64,000 bases of DNA from assembly GCF_048544455.1 (NCBI RefSeq), contig NC_133532.1:19222948-19286947 (forward strand). The letters are read 5' to 3'. Below are positions 1 to 13,230 of this stretch, in pieces. Below the pieces are notes generated by a model. The model had not been told where the DNA came from, ran no database searches, and saw nothing but the letters and a program-made list of their open reading frames with translations. Every line of letters begins with the position of its first letter. Position 1 is the first letter of the stretch. Source of the DNA: Silene latifolia. Taxonomy: Eukaryota; Streptophyta; Magnoliopsida; Caryophyllales; Caryophyllaceae. The translations under genes were made by a program, and so were the position numbers.

Positions 1-390
1 CTAACCCAAAACCAAAGTGTTGTATACAGAATAAATTAACAAAATTACAAATTACATGCGCATTTAGCCGCTATTTCTCATTACACTCGATGCGTGTTGA
101 TATTAATCCCACCAGTTTTGAGTACATATATACAAAATCACATGCCTTCTTTAGAGTTTTAGCCGTCAATAGTCAATATCCCCATTAGTCATTCGAGTTG
201 ATATAAATTACACGGATCTGAAGTCCATATTAACTGTCAAAAAAAAATTGAAGTCTATATTACATTCTCTTTAACGAGACGGTCTCAAGAGTAAAACAAA
301 CGCAGTAACTCAATAGATTTCTCATTTGGCTAGAAGTTAAATACATTGGTCTCACACGTAAACGCATCCTATATGACAATTTGTCCAGTA
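1..390. other. 3' flank of the PRT1-like gene, no gene seen
   Basis: AT-rich sequence downstream of the minus-strand E3 ligase gene. It should contain that gene's 3' untranslated region and polyadenylation site, but I could not place the poly(A) signal. No ORF or repeat of note. Confidence 0.5.
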
Positions 391-3300
391 TCATGTTGAA
401 GGAGGATCATCTTCTTGATGCTCCATGTCAGCATCATGGTGGGTCGGAGATAAAGCATCACTAAACTCTACAGATAACGAACCATCAAGAATGTCATCAA
501 GTTCATTATTAGTAGAATCAACCTCAATCCAGCCATCAGAGGAGTCTTCCATAGCACTAATAGCCATAGCCGGAGTTCCTGAGCCATCTACAATATGTCT
601 TCCAACAAGTTGGAACATTAAGCTAACTGGAATCTGCCGCGGCTTCATAAGCTCAAACTTATGATCTGGGGTATGCTGCTGATTAAAGCGGCCTGGGCGT
701 TTGGAACGTGTGTTGTAACATTCTCCACAAAGGTCAAACCCTATTCTTTCCTTGCAATCTTGACACTTGTATCTCTCTCCCACTATCGGATACATCTGCG
801 CAGTTATAACCAAATTCATGTTGTCAGATAAGCTTCTTGATTTCATTCATACAAACTCCACGAAGTAGAACAGCTGAAATCTATTCGCCCTTGAGACATG
901 AGTAAATATTCAGTTAGCATGCCTCGGTGCCTGACACCATGTCACATAAAGGACACGTGAAATATAAAGAGAAAAGGGTATTCGAAACTTAAAAACCATG
1001 TCCATTCTACATTAGCATCCTTGCCTTGGTGAGCGGAAATTACGTTTCCCAAGTTTAACACTTTAACCAAAAGACTTTCACTAATTTAGCTGAGTTATAC
1101 AGAGCAAAATCATGGGAAATTCGACTTCCTAGGCAATGTAAATTCTACTCAGTGAACTGCATGCGCTTCTTATTCATTAAGCGAGTAACGAACTCTGTGT
1201 TTTTCAAGACTTTCAAGACAAGGTAAACGTAGTATACATCAACCACTGAGTTGATATTGTTGTTAGCATTTCAATTTTTTTGAAATACTCTAACGCGTGT
1301 GCGCGCGCGCGCGCACACACACACACACATAGCAAGCACATGTTCCACAACCTTGACATTTAATCAGCCTAATATCATAATAAATGTTAAGACTAAAAAT
1401 GTCTCAACATATCCCCACTGCCTATATTTTAGAGCTACTTTAGAGCAGTTGTTTCCTACCATGCTTACATTTGTATTCACGAAAAATAGCACTCCAAATA
1501 TGAAGGCATACTTGTGTGAACCAAGTATAAACAGCATTGGTAGAAAATCTAGGCAGTACCTAACTAGCATATAAGGCTCGAATTTGGTATTCTAATTGTG
1601 TCAAATCCAGTAAATGCCTTCCAAATTTTGCAGCCCTTTATACAGTCCAGTTTTATCCTTGCATTTTATTTCTCCCCACCAAATATAAATCTTTTCTGTC
1701 GACCATACTTACAAGTTACAACAACAAAATCAAGTCTCCCAAATACATTAAGATCTGCCAACATTAATCATTGTACACCGCCATTAACTTGAGATAGAAA
1801 GATAATAAAAAGGTGGAGAATCTCCATCATTGGTTGGGATAAGAAGGGAAGGGAAGAGAAAAAGAAATCCATTTCCCGTAACAAAGAACAACATTTTACC
1901 ACCAATAAAGAGTTAAAAATAAAAAGAGACTTTCTCCCTTCTGCCCTATTCGTTTTCTTCCCTATTTTTGGAAAGAAAGACAAATGAGGTATTTCCAGCT
2001 TTGTTTTTCACTTTTCAATAACGGAAATTTGCTACATAAAGCTTTTTTTTTCTGTTGACAGAGGCTTGAACTAAATGGCCTTCTCAGATGAGTGCATGAT
2101 TAAGCTCTAAAAGCAAGAAAATCAATGGGCGATGGCCAATGGGCAATAAAATGGAACATATAACAACAAAGCCATGAGGAGCTAAGGGGAATAACAAATA
2201 TACTGGCTCACTTAGTCACTTGTACAGGTGAATCCAGTATAATTATCCAAGTAAATATAAAACTGAAAATAAAATAAAAGGAGCGAGAGACTTACTCCAC
2301 AATGATCACAACCAACACCGCCGTGGAGTTTTGAAACATATTCTTTCGACCATGGTAAGAGATTCTCTTCACTCGTAGGCAATTCGAAACCATTCTTGGC
2401 AGATTTTTTTGAAGTGGAAACTGGAAGTAAACATCAACAGCAAATTAAGTCTCCTAGGTAGCACATTGGCACAAAAAAAAAAAAACAATTCCCAAGGACC
2501 TTACATGGCACATTCGTTAAAAAATTGTAAGATCGGTGGTACGTGGGACAAGGGGAAAAGAAGAAATATGTGATAATAATCCACAATGTAGCAGGGCCTA
2601 CAGCTATGTACCCAAAGAAAAGAAACTTAATGTGATAAAAAAAACCATGAAATCCTTAGTTATGTGTACCCTACGTAATGTAATATAATATCCTCCCTTT
2701 TCATATATGATGACTCTTTTACCAAGCATGACAATTACTTCTCATTGGATGGACTAGATCCACATCAAGATCCAAGATTTACATGCTATTAATTAGATAA
2801 ATAGTCAAATCAAGACCACTAATCAGATCGTCGATGACCGTCTTACTCCATACAAGTTTCAAGAGCCGCTAAAGTGCTACATATACTAGTTACCTTCCAA
2901 GCTGCAACCAAAAGATCCATCATAACCACTTATTTCAACTTTGGCAATAAAAGAGTCGTGTCTATTGGGTACAATAGGAGGTAAAATCATCAATTACTTT
3001 GGCTAGTTTGGCCATGTGAGAAGGAGACCAAGCAATGCACAAATTGGAAGGTCTGATAAGTAGTGAAGTGATGTGAGCTCTGAGGGTTAGGGAAAAACAA
3101 GAAATCTTGGACAGCGGTATTTGAGAGCACTACGTGTCTACTTTGGAGAAAGAAAATATAGCATTGGAAAAGGTCTTAGCCTAGTAGTTAAGACGTAAGT
3201 GCTTTTGACAATATGTCGCAGGTTCTAATCCCCTTATCCTTTATATTGTACTCCCCTTGTCGTTCATTTGACACCCAAAAAGAATTATGGTTCCAGACAC

Positions 3301-6300
3301 GTTTCATATTAGCCTGCCCCAAATCAGTTGGGGATTCGGACCAAGGATCTGTTATTGTTGAGCTTAAAAAATGCGTTCCATGAACAATCGAATAATGCGG
3401 TCAATGAACAATCGAGTTGGGCACTTGGGCCTCCCATTAGAGGGTGGCTTCAAATCAACATCGGTAATATCTAGACTTCTAGAGTGATATTAGGCATATA
3501 TTCGGGTTTTGAGGATGCAGAACCGCCAATGAAATAACCTATAAGCTGAATCCTTGTCACCCATAACACCCTATAATCCATAAGACGGGTGGATATCATC
3601 TAGAACGAAGTCACTCACAATTAGTACGATCATACCAAAAGAAAGTTTTCCAAATTTCCTTGCAACTTGAAAAATCGGGATTGTTTTTTTTTTGGAACAT
3701 TTGAACCACAATCCTCAATTTCTTCCATGATGTAATCATGCTTGATAGTCAAAGCATATGTTTTTGTTTCCTGCCCTTCTTTTATGGGCATCGGGCCTTC
3801 CTTCACATTTGGGGATCATCGTTCTTGGTGCGCCTTTGGCTTATTTATTAGATAAAAAAAACTCACCTCAAACTTCAAAGGCGCACATGGTTTCACGCAG
3901 TTTTAAGTCAAATCTTACTGATATTTGGAACTTATTCCCACAAACCATGTGCGATATGTCTAGGTTGGCCAACAACCTTCCAAGTTAGACCTTTAATTAG
4001 TTTAGATTGTTCTTTAGACACTCCGCTCTATCCTTTTGATCAACTGAGCACAGCCTAATTTAACATGTTCTTAGTTTTTACTGAAATGATTCATAATCAC
4101 ATTAGGTAGAGGGGAAAAAAAGGAAGTTAGTTGCTCACTCGTCAATATTGCTAACAGCAGGGATGTCTCCTAATGGTCGATAAACACTCTCCAATGTTAG
4201 ACGCACAATAAGTGAACTAAAGATGGTAGGCTACCCCACTTGAAATTCCCCTACACTTAGACACTGGTTGAATGGAGTTCAGACTCCCTCTAATACCATT
4301 GCATAACAACTTTTCTAGAACAAAGAGATGAAACAAGAAGAAAGCCATACAGAAAGATGGATTTTTATGTTGAAATTGTGACTGCATTTCTTGAATATTT
4401 CCTTTTCGCGCTGCAAATTCATCAGGAAATTGTTCCTCCACAAAATTATTCAGGTCCACGCAAATGTTCGGGCAGTCCCTTGGGTGTGGGATTTCACAAA
4501 CTTTACAGATGATTACTTCGTCTTCTGGAACCACAATGCAAGCTTCACACAACACTACACACAAAATAAGAAAAAAAAAACATATGCATAAAAAACCATT
4601 TTACCATAATAAGGAGCACAGATAAAAGGCAAAAAAAAAAAATAATGAAGAATCCTCTCAAGTCTCAACTAGATAGCACTTAAGCAAAATTCATACTTCC
4701 TTGCTTTCACAACATTCTTCAAAATATTGACCATAAATATATTACATAATTCACAACTCCCACCTTTTATACACCTCATTCTTAAAGCTGCCACCTTTTG
4801 TATTTTTTTACGACACCACCTTCTCTGGACATTTCCTCCAAAACTCTCACCAAAAGCCATAATTTGCCAAAATAAAAGACCTCTTTTTCACCAACATCAT
4901 TAATGAATGGTCTTTTCCTTCTACCAAAGTCAGCTTTCGGCGAAAAATAAAGATATTTCATGATTGGTGTTTTGCTAATATTTAATTTTGGCAAAAATCG
5001 GCTTTTAGTGGCATTTTGGAGAAAAGATTCAGAAATGTAGGAGTTTTGAATTTTTTTTAGGGTTTTTTGTCAAAAGCTACCTTATATTTAGGGGTATTTG
5101 TAAAAAGACTACCTTATATTAATTTTTTTGTTTTCAACTACCTTTATTTTCTTTATTTTTGGTCAATAACTACCTATGCTAAGAGTATAGACAAATTTGG
5201 TTAGTTTTTCGGCTTTAAACTATCTCATACGACTCTTCAATGTTTAAATCATGCCTAGACCAGATTTTGGAAAGTCATGATGTACTTACGCTTAATTTTA
5301 GTAGATGCTTATAGTTATTATTGAAATGTGAAAAACATAAATCTTGGTCAGCTAAAGTTAAATTATGGTTTTTATGCGATTGATCATTGTTGTTTGATGT
5401 TAACATAGTCATGTGAGATAGGTTAATGTCGCTAAATCGATCAAATCTCGTTATATCGTGAGCTTAGGTAGTTTTTGACCAAGAAAAGAGAAAACAAAGG
5501 TAGTTTAAAACAAGAAAAATAATATAAGGTAGTATTTTTACAAATACTCCTAAATATAAGGTAGTTTTTGACAAAAAACCCTTTTTTTTATAAAAGTCGA
5601 GATTCCTGAAAATGAAGTATAGAAAAAGTTGGGAGTTATAAATTAAAAAATTACTCCCTCTATTTTCCCATTAAGCCCTACTTTTCAAATTCCTCTCACA
5701 AAAAATGACAAATGGGGCTAAATCGAGAAAATAGAGGGAAATATGATACTATAATATATACTTTATCAAATACTTCAGTATCTCGCAAAATCATATTTTC
5801 AACCAAGGAAAGTGATTTATAAATGCAGAAGAGTATAGTAGAAATATCTTAAGAGGCCGTATTAAGTCAAATGGAAATAAAAATTGGGAAAGAGTAATGT
5901 AGCAGTTCAAAAGTTACCATGGCCACAATTTAGAACTGTCGGGCGAAAAAAAAGTTGGTTGCAAGCTGGACAGAGTAAGTCGGCAATTGAAACACTCTTG
6001 CAGTTTCTACCATACACATTAGCTGGCAGACTATTTTCCTTTATAGCAGTTGAACACTCTATATTCAATTGCAACCCATCCTTGTCTTCCTTTATGATGC
6101 ATGGGGATCGAGGCATATCAGACAAATTGTTGACACCATGAGAAGGTTTAAATTTGCCAACGTTGTTAATCTCTTGCTCACCTAGTTGTGGTGAGAAGAG
6201 ACCCATCTTCTCTTCCTCCTCTGAAGAATACAAACAAAAAATTCAATGTTATATGAACAATTCAAGGTGAAACTAACCCAGTATACAAAGTACACACCTT

Positions 6301-9300
6301 GAAATTTGCATATGAATACGAATGTTATGTTTGCGATAAATCTACAACAAGAAGAAGTCAAAATGCGATAAATCTACGACACGACAATAACAGCGGTCGC
6401 AATGGTTACCGCCGGACTCATAATGAAAATCATAAATTATTTCATTCTGAATGAGTATACACATATCAATGTTTAGCCAAGCACCAGCCTAAACCCATAG
6501 TATTCATATCTAGAAAGCATGTTACGAACTTACAAATGCTTCCACACACGACAGTGCTTTACATATGGAAATAACGTAGAAGCTTGGTAGCTTCTACCAT
6601 GACACTGCTATTTGGAAGTTAAGATATATCGTGTGAAATACAATGGGCCAATCATAGACCATGAAATATAGGGAAGATGAGTCAGCGAATTCTTGTTGTG
6701 GTGTTACTCGACAGGGAAACTTGGGTTAATTATTGGGTTCAGTGCAACAATGATCCTAACAAAATGCAACTTTAAAATTTAAACCCTGACAACCACAATG
6801 AGGTAAGTGAGGTATGTAAACGGTAAGATATTACTAATTTTAAACAAGCAAGCTTACCAAGAATCTGCTTTTCCCTTCTTTTATAAGCAAGGGGATACAT
6901 TTTCACAAGCAGAAAATGTAACCTTTCACATATAGTAGGGAAGTAATGATACGGATTCCTACAAATTGGGCAATGAGACTCCTGACAAGGATCCATGGAA
7001 TTGTGGACACACCAGAAGCAGGAAACATGTCCACATTCTGCGCAACAAGAAAGAGTGATTAGTTCGTAATGCTAAAATTTCGGAATAACTTTCAAAAGGG
7101 TATTTCCGCACTATAAAATGGCATACCTAACACAATAGGTTTATAGAGGAGATCCCTACAAAATAAAATAAAATATATTTTAGTCAGAAACGTTATTTAC
7201 AAGAGAGAGTAGACAACTTGACAACCTGAACCAGCATACAAGACTAAGGAGCATCCTTTTCCGTATGTTTTGCCATTGCGAATTAAGGAAAGGAGACCTA
7301 GGATCACATATATACTAAACCAAGAGTGGGCCATCCTAACTTACCAAGAGACTTCCACACGGAAGCTAAATCGATAACCATCAGTTTCATTCAAAAATAC
7401 ACTAAATATGGCTTCAGTCTCAGCGAAAACTAATCAATATCATAAACCCCCGTGCCTCCAAGCATGGTATTAAATTTCTATTGAATTATAACAGAATCAG
7501 ATATCACGCTATACTCTCGATTCTTGCACCACAACGCGCACGATAGCGCCTCAAAACACACTAGCAGTAAATCTTATTAACAACTCTGCCGCAATTTGGT
7601 GTTTTAATTGAGATTTCCATGGTCTCAGGGATACAGGCATGACATTAAATCAAGACAGCAACATCGCAGCACAATACTTTTGTAAAGATTTTATAGGTTA
7701 CCATGACTGAATTGAAGGCCATAAATAAAGCCAAATGACGAATATCAGCCGATTTTGTTGTTGCTCACTAGTTCTTGGAAAAAAGAAAAAATTACTACCC
7801 AAAGTTCACATTGTTTGAACTACTACATAATGATCTTCTATTACCAAAAATCACGCTATAGTTTTGGAGCTCCTGCCAAGTACATAGTTGATAGTTCCAG
7901 CGAAAATCCAGAAAATTCAACAGAAGTTACCGTCATGGTCTTAGCTTAGCAATAGAGACATAGCAATATCAACTAATACATCAAATTTTTGCAGCTTACC
8001 AGGTGGATACTCTCCAGTACGTAAATGAACTTTTAGAAAAAGCTGACAATGGTCGTTCTCGCTGATATTTGACCCATAGAGCTAGCATTTGGCCGATATT
8101 TTGTTGTCATATATGATCCTAGGCCAATATATTACTAATAAAATGGATACCCAGATCAGTACAAATATAAGGACTAAAAAACACACTGCAATAAACCATG
8201 TCATTCTCTGTGCCACTGCATCATGATTCAAGGTACCCTACCACACTTCGTGGCTATTACTGTGATGACGACTAATGCTATAATTTAGTATCACGCTAAC
8301 AGTTTACATTAAAAATCAGATCCCTTCTTCAATTATTTCCTCCCCTTACTCTCTAATTATATCAGCTAATTGTCTCTCTCACTTAGGCGATGCGGTCGCA
8401 AGGCAACAACTACAAGGCGAAGGCATGCGCCTTATAGACACAAGAATTTTCAAGCGAGCATGTACATTTTAGAGTATAAATTTCTTCAACAATAGTTGCG
8501 CCTCGTGTGTTAGGTTCGCCTTTTGGATTCTGTTTGCGTTAGACACCGCGAGGCCTATGTGCGCTTTTTAAAACTAAACTCTCACTCTCTCACAGCGGGA
8601 GCCAATGAGGCACAAGAGTAATGTTGTTTTTGTTGGTTCCATAGGCTATAATAATTTTGTTCAGCTCTCAATAGGTTTTTTAATAAATAAAAAAGGAAAG
8701 CATTAGTATAACATCAAAGATTCAAAGGTGACTCAAAACACCATTGGGTTTTTGAAGCTCATGTTGAGTAGCGAAAATTAGTTTAATGTTTGTTTGGTGT
8801 ATTTTTTTAATTTTTTATTTGTGTGGTAAGTACGTCTTTTGGAAGCTCTTGTTCATAATACCCATTCCCCATATAACTTTGGCCACACTTTTGCTCTTTT
8901 GAAAGCCTAGACCCATGAAGATAAAGGAAAAAGGTTTTAGCATGTTATGATCATATAACCGAAAGGTGAGGGTGAAATGGTTCAACTGGTATGATCACCG
9001 AGGAAACTAGTAGGCAAAGAAATTTGATAAATGTATTGTTGGTTCTTATCTATCTGTACTTCTCGGCTTCTCCCTTTCATGCAACAACATCCCCTTTTTT
9101 TTAAAGTCCCAACACAAAGAAAGAGATAGTTTCCTACCAAAGTGTTAGCAATAACATCAAGTTCTTAGGTAATGTACTTTTGCGAAGCTTCCTTAATCTT
9201 GGCTACATGTATATGTCTTTTTCACTCAGAAACTCGCTACAGAAAAAGTTTGCATTCATTTGAATCATAAGTATCTATAAATAAACCAAAGGTGCGCGTG

Positions 9301-9709
9301 GTTGATATCAATGCTTTGATGAAGGTATCGACATCTACTCAAATTCACAACTTCATCATACGACAGATGACAGACAATACATGCATCAAATTAACAGCTT
9401 TTCCCCAATCAAATTTCGCTTGATATTTCCGAAAAATCGAGCTAGGCACAATTAATTAACACAATAACAAACCCGAATTATCACGAGAGATAGCGGGTGC
9501 ATCAAAAGGGGAAATCAAATAAGATTAACTCCGCAATTGCAGAAACAAACATTTAATTTAATCGATGAAAAATTAAATAATCAATAAGAAAGAGAGAAGA
9601 TTTTGGAAACTTACAAACAAACACAGCAAATGAAGGAATCGGAGATAGTTTCTTCATCATGATCCTCGAATTGGAGCATATGAACGTCGTTGGATTTAGA
9701 GGATGACAT
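391..9709 (-). CDS. PRT1: PRT1-like N-degron E3 ubiquitin ligase (RING-RING-ZZ), seven exons
   Basis: Spliced host gene. My exons, 5' to 3' on the minus strand: 9709-9615, 7155-7127, 7037-6858, 6220-5918, 4554-4351, 2420-2296, 795-391. All introns are GT-AG, the phases agree, and the product is 446 residues (Arabidopsis PRT1 is about 410). RING 1 spans about residues 28-71 (starts CCVCLDLLYKP, then CGHVSCFWC, then CPIC). RING 2 spans about 184-227 (CPACNQLFFRP, CGHVLCEAC, CKVC). A ZZ zinc finger spans about 306-355 (CDHC, YKCQDC, FDLCGEC, then FNQQHTPDHKFEL). The tail is acidic. This domain order is that of Arabidopsis PROTEOLYSIS 1, the ubiquitin ligase that recognises aromatic N-terminal residues in the N-degron pathway. 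The start ATG is the first in the exon ending at RING 1. I see no break; expression is unknown. Confidence 0.9.
1292..1330. repeat. Alternating purine-pyrimidine tract (GT/GC then CA)
   Basis: A run of GTGTGCGCGC followed by CACACACACA lies in the last intron (796-2295) of the PRT1-like gene. Strict alternation of GC and AC steps is the classic Z-DNA-prone sequence and a likely length-variable microsatellite. Confidence 0.85.
2690..2983. repeat. MITE-like element in PRT1 intron 5
   Basis: About 290 bp flanked by TA. The left end (TCCTCCCTTTTCATATATG) and the reverse complement of the right end share a CCTCC start and a GACTCTTTTA block about 25 bases in. Short inverted ends next to TA fit a Stowaway/Tc1-like MITE. 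The terminal repeats are imperfect, so this is tentative. Confidence 0.4.
3155..3360 (+). repeat. tRNA-derived SINE, probably old
   Basis: A pol III A-box-like sequence (TAGCCTAGTAG, near 3178) is followed about 45 bases on by a B-box-like GGTTCTAATCC (near 3230), the spacing of tRNA-derived SINEs. Downstream, GCCCCAAATCAGTTGGG and a short TTG-rich end resemble plant Au/AmaS-type SINE tails. No clear target duplication was seen. It lies in PRT1 intron 5. Confidence 0.5.
5059..5582. mobile_element. MITE with about 63-bp terminal inverted repeats in PRT1 intron 4
   Basis: The first about 63 bases (5059-5121) and the reverse complement of the last about 63 (5520-5582) are almost the same: AGGGTTTTTTGTCAAAA, CTACCTTATATTTAGG, then GTATTTGTAAAAA. 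The 400-bp centre has no ORF. Both flanks are runs of T, so the target duplication cannot be read with certainty. Superfamily not assigned; the long TIR would fit a Mutator-type MITE. Confidence 0.75.
5654..5741. repeat. Small Stowaway-like MITE in PRT1 intron 4
   Basis: An 88-bp hairpin-like unit with ends CTCCCTCTATTTTC and, inverted, TTCCCTCTATTTTC, followed by AGCCC on both arms and bordered by TA. The CTCCCT start is typical of Stowaway elements. Confidence 0.55.
8385..8575. repeat. AGGCG/GCGCC-rich dispersed repeat in PRT1 intron 1
   Basis: A GC-rich island in AT-rich intron 1, with AAGGCGAAGGCATGCGCCTT near the left and TGCGCCTC, TTCGCC and GCGAGGCC toward the right. Such AGGCG/CGCCT islands are common dispersed plant repeats. 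I cannot assign a family. Confidence 0.35.
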
Positions 9710-9834
9710 TTAATCGGAAAGTAAAACCCTAGGAGAGAATAATCGTGAAGAAATTAATTAATTGATGGGATTAGGGAGACAAGTTTCAACTATTTGTGTT
9801 GTTCCTGCACCGCCTTCGTCAGTCAAGTTAGGGA

Positions 9835-10380
9835 TGTCGTTTGGATTTTTCGTAACCCTCAAGCCAAACTCATGTTTAGACGGTTTTACTTGACGGTTAC
9901 CAAACTCAACTCAACTCATATTAACGTGATCCGAATAGAATTAAAACCGAATTTAAATAGACTTGATTAATAACGATTCGAAATCGGACCAAATGACTCG
10001 TTTACCAAGTTAACTCATATTAGTTGACCGAGTGAGGTCGGGTAACTCGGGTTAGACCAGTCGGATCGGCTCATATCGGTTAGAGTCATATCGGGTCAGC
10101 TTATCCTTTCGGGTCGAGTCGGGATTGGGTCGGGTCGTTATCGGGAACAGGCCGTTTCGGGTCAAACGATTTATCGTGTCGGGTCGTTACTAGCTCCAGT
10201 TAATTCATCGAATTATTTCAAATTTTGACAATTAAGTCTAGTTTTCAACCATTATTTAATTTAATTACTTCATTATTAAGTCAAACATATCAAACTAAAC
10301 ACTAAATCACTTTCAATTTGCAATATTGTCAAGTTCTATCGGGCCGGATTTGAGTCGGGTCAGACTTGCAAGCTCTAGAG
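9835..10380. repeat. Degenerate GGGTCGGG-type repeat block
   Basis: Many diverged copies of TCGGGT/GGGTCG upstream of the PRT1-like gene, ending GGGTCAGACTTGCAAGCTC. A copy in the opposite orientation, with the same junction words (GAGCTGGCAAGTCT then CCCGA-type units), lies at 60903-61350. It is a dispersed family, class unknown. Confidence 0.55.
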
Positions 10381-10418
10381 TTAGCTACGTTGAGGGAACT
10401 AATAGAGATAATACTAGG

Positions 10419-10645
10419 TGTCGTAAATGCTAGAATTAACTACCAAATTAACAATTTATAAGCCACACTATGCTCTAGATTACTTTAATTGATAAAGCAA
10501 TATAGTGCAAGTAAGGGTCGATCCCAAGAGAAAGACTTTTAAACTAAAAACTTGAATTGTAAACTATTGAATACTAAGCAAGACTCTACTGCTAATTAAG
10601 ACTCTAATGACAGTTTAAACTAAACAAATGGAACTAATCACAAAT
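10419..10645 (-). repeat. LTR-like remnant, left part
   Basis: Sequence starting TGTCGTAAATGC with the phrase AAGGGTCGATCCCAAGAG, related to LTR-type sequence at 42,000 and 44,580-45,150. It appears to be an older LTR (or solo LTR) into which the 10646-23913 element inserted; its other part continues at 23914. Ends uncertain. Confidence 0.35.
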
Positions 10646-11352
10646 TGTAATACCACGTATTTTATAATAATATTTTATTATAAAAATATTTTATTAAATT
10701 AATTATTTCGGAGTTTAATAATATATTTTGAATATATATATTTATCGCTTCCGTTCTCAATTTAATTATTTCTCATTTTGACCAACTTTGAATAGATTGT
10801 GTGTTACCGTGTTTGCTATGCTTTAATGCTAGTTTTGTGCCTTAGGTTGTTGTGGGTCGTTTGTCGCTACTAGTCTTGTAAGTGTTCATAGTCTAGTGGT
10901 TGCATATGGTCTACGTTTGCATGTTTGCATCCATCTAAGATTGACAAGTCTTGGTAATTTGGTGTTGGGTTTCATGAGTATAGATGATCTCACAATTTAC
11001 TGTTTATGCCTTTCAATTGTTATTGATTGTTGATTATATTCAATTGTTGTAAACATGACTGAGAGAGCATCTAGTTACTCCCGACTAATTGTCGACCCCC
11101 TTCTCAGGTTGTTCAAATTGTTGCTGGCTGGTTGATGCTTGCTTGGGGAATGTGCGAAGCGAGCTTAATAATAAATTAGGAGTTTGTTTTATGTTTTAAG
11201 AACCTTTGAATAATGTATTAGTTTGGTTTTGGATTTAGTAGCGAACCGGATTAGTCAGGTGTTTCCGCCACCTTGACCCTTTTATCAGTGTTATACTCTG
11301 ATATTTACTTTATATTACGTTTTTCCTTTATTTTATAATTCGGGTTGTTACA
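10646..11352 (+). repeat. 5' LTR of the 10646-23913 element
   Basis: Starts TGTAATACC, ends GTTGTTACA, followed directly by the primer-binding site. Its two ends match the right LTR closely; it is the shorter copy. Confidence 0.8.
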
Positions 11353-12814
11353 GTTGGTATCAGAGCGAACACGCTCCCAACTCTCGCGTAGTTAATGACT
11401 AAAATAAATTGACTTAGTAATTGAGTGAGAGTAAATGGGGTAGAAACAATTAAGGACTTGTTTGTTTATGCCTTAATGTCTCATATCTTTATTAGCTGTA
11501 TTACAATTACATGTGTTGTTCATTTACTTGTTTGTTTGTGCTTCTAACTTCCGTATTGTTGTTAATTGTATTAAATAAGTTGTTTATGTATTTGTTTGTT
11601 AATGTCTTGATGTTTATCGTTATTAATTGTAGTAAATGTATAGTTTATATATTGTGTTGTCATTGACTTGATATTTTGTTTCGTCATTAATTGTATAAAA
11701 TGTGTTGTTCATGTATGACTTTTTCGAGCATGCTTTGTTGATTTTAAAAATGGTCAATTTTGAAAATATCCTTTGCATGTTACGTGTCGTGCATTTTGGT
11801 TATATGTTGGTCAAAACTTTTAATTCTTGATAACCTGAGATTTACTCTTATCGTACTTTCATCCTTTTGGATCATTTGGTGGTGTTGTCCTTGTTTGAGG
11901 TGATTTTGAAGTTGATTCCTTGTGGTTTGGATTTTGGGGCAACAAGTTAGGTTTGATGGTAGTTGTGGATGTTCGAGTATGAAAGGAAGAGCATTTATTT
12001 TTAAGAGTTTTGCGATTGGTAAAGAAGACGTTTACTTTGGGATTAGTGGTTGTTAAGATGAAATCTCATTTGGGATAAGTGGTTGTTAGGTTCTTTTATG
12101 TGCTTGAGGAAATCCTTTTGATGACAGAGAGTGATGATATGTGGTGTAAGATATATGATTGTGGTTTATGGTTTCATAAGAAGTGAGAGACATGATGAGT
12201 AGATTTATCTTTTGATATTATTTGGGAATATCGTGGCGTATGCTTTTAATGGTTAGAATTACTAAACTTTGTCTTGTGTCAAGGAAAAAGTTATGCGAGT
12301 TATTTATGGATCAAGAGTAGAATAATGGAAATAAGTTGAATGTTATCGTGGAGTTTAGAATGAGCACGTTGGGAATTTTGGAGACTATGCTCGTCTTTTA
12401 TTTGGGTATCATACTTGAGGAGTAAGGATTGTTAATGACTATTAGTGAGTTATGAAAGATTTTATGGTTTATCCGTTGAGGAGTTCTTTACTGATCGTAC
12501 CTTTTAAAGGATTGATTGAAAGGGATGAACTGTAATTTATAGACTTGGGAGATGTTAATGAATAATGTTAAAGTGTTTTAGCGTTGGCTTAGTGAACCAC
12601 CATGTTGACGATGATTATAATGGATCATGGTATTCATCTTTTGAGAGTATTGAGATTGCTATGGATTGATTCATTAAGTGTAATTAGATGGAGTCCTTGA
12701 GTGTGGAAGGACTTGAGAGATGATGGTCGTGGAAGTTTATAATCTTGAGAGTTGATAGTCTTAGAAATGTAGTGATTGTAAAGGAACAGTTACACTACAA
12801 CAAATAAGGTAATT

Positions 12815-13230
12815 GGCGACCATATAAGGCGACTGAGAACAGTCGCCATTAAGAATAAAGCGACTAAGACCCGTCGCCCGCACTTCGTAGCTAGGTTTAG
12901 TCGCTTTTGGCGACAGGCCTTCGTCGCCAATTTTGGCGACGGAATTTTTTTAAAGCGGGCGACCGAAATTCGTCGCCAAAATTGGCGACTGTCTTTAGTC
13001 GCCTTTTTAGCGACTGTCATTAGTCGCCTTTTTACAATCCACGTCATCTCCATATCTTCAGAATTGGCGACTGAATTTGGTCGCCATTTTGGCGACTGAT
13101 TTTGGTCGCCATTTTGGCGACTGAGTTTGGTCGCCAAATTCATTGTTCCCCGTCGCCAATGACCCTAAAAATAATTCATGATCAGAAACTTAGCGACGGT
13201 TTCCCGTCGCCAATTGCCCAGTATCCGTCG
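12815..13230. repeat. Left subterminal GGCGAC array of the CACTA element
   Basis: More than a dozen units of the type TTGGCGACTG / TCGCCATTTT in both orientations, 15-40 bases apart. The mirror region at 19480-19690 has the same words. The 117-aa ORF that crosses it is only a by-product. Confidence 0.8.

Noticed and set aside
1299-1574. Small ORF beginning with Arg-Ala-His-Thr repeats
   Set aside because: Produced by the GC/CA microsatellite inside a PRT1 intron.
3155-3300. Possible tRNA gene from A- and B-box words
   Set aside because: No acceptor stem or anticodon arm can be formed; the SINE reading explains the boxes better.
12790-13143. Minus-strand 117-aa ORF with repeated ATK/RRQ words
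   Set aside because: It is the CACTA subterminal GGCGAC array read through by chance.
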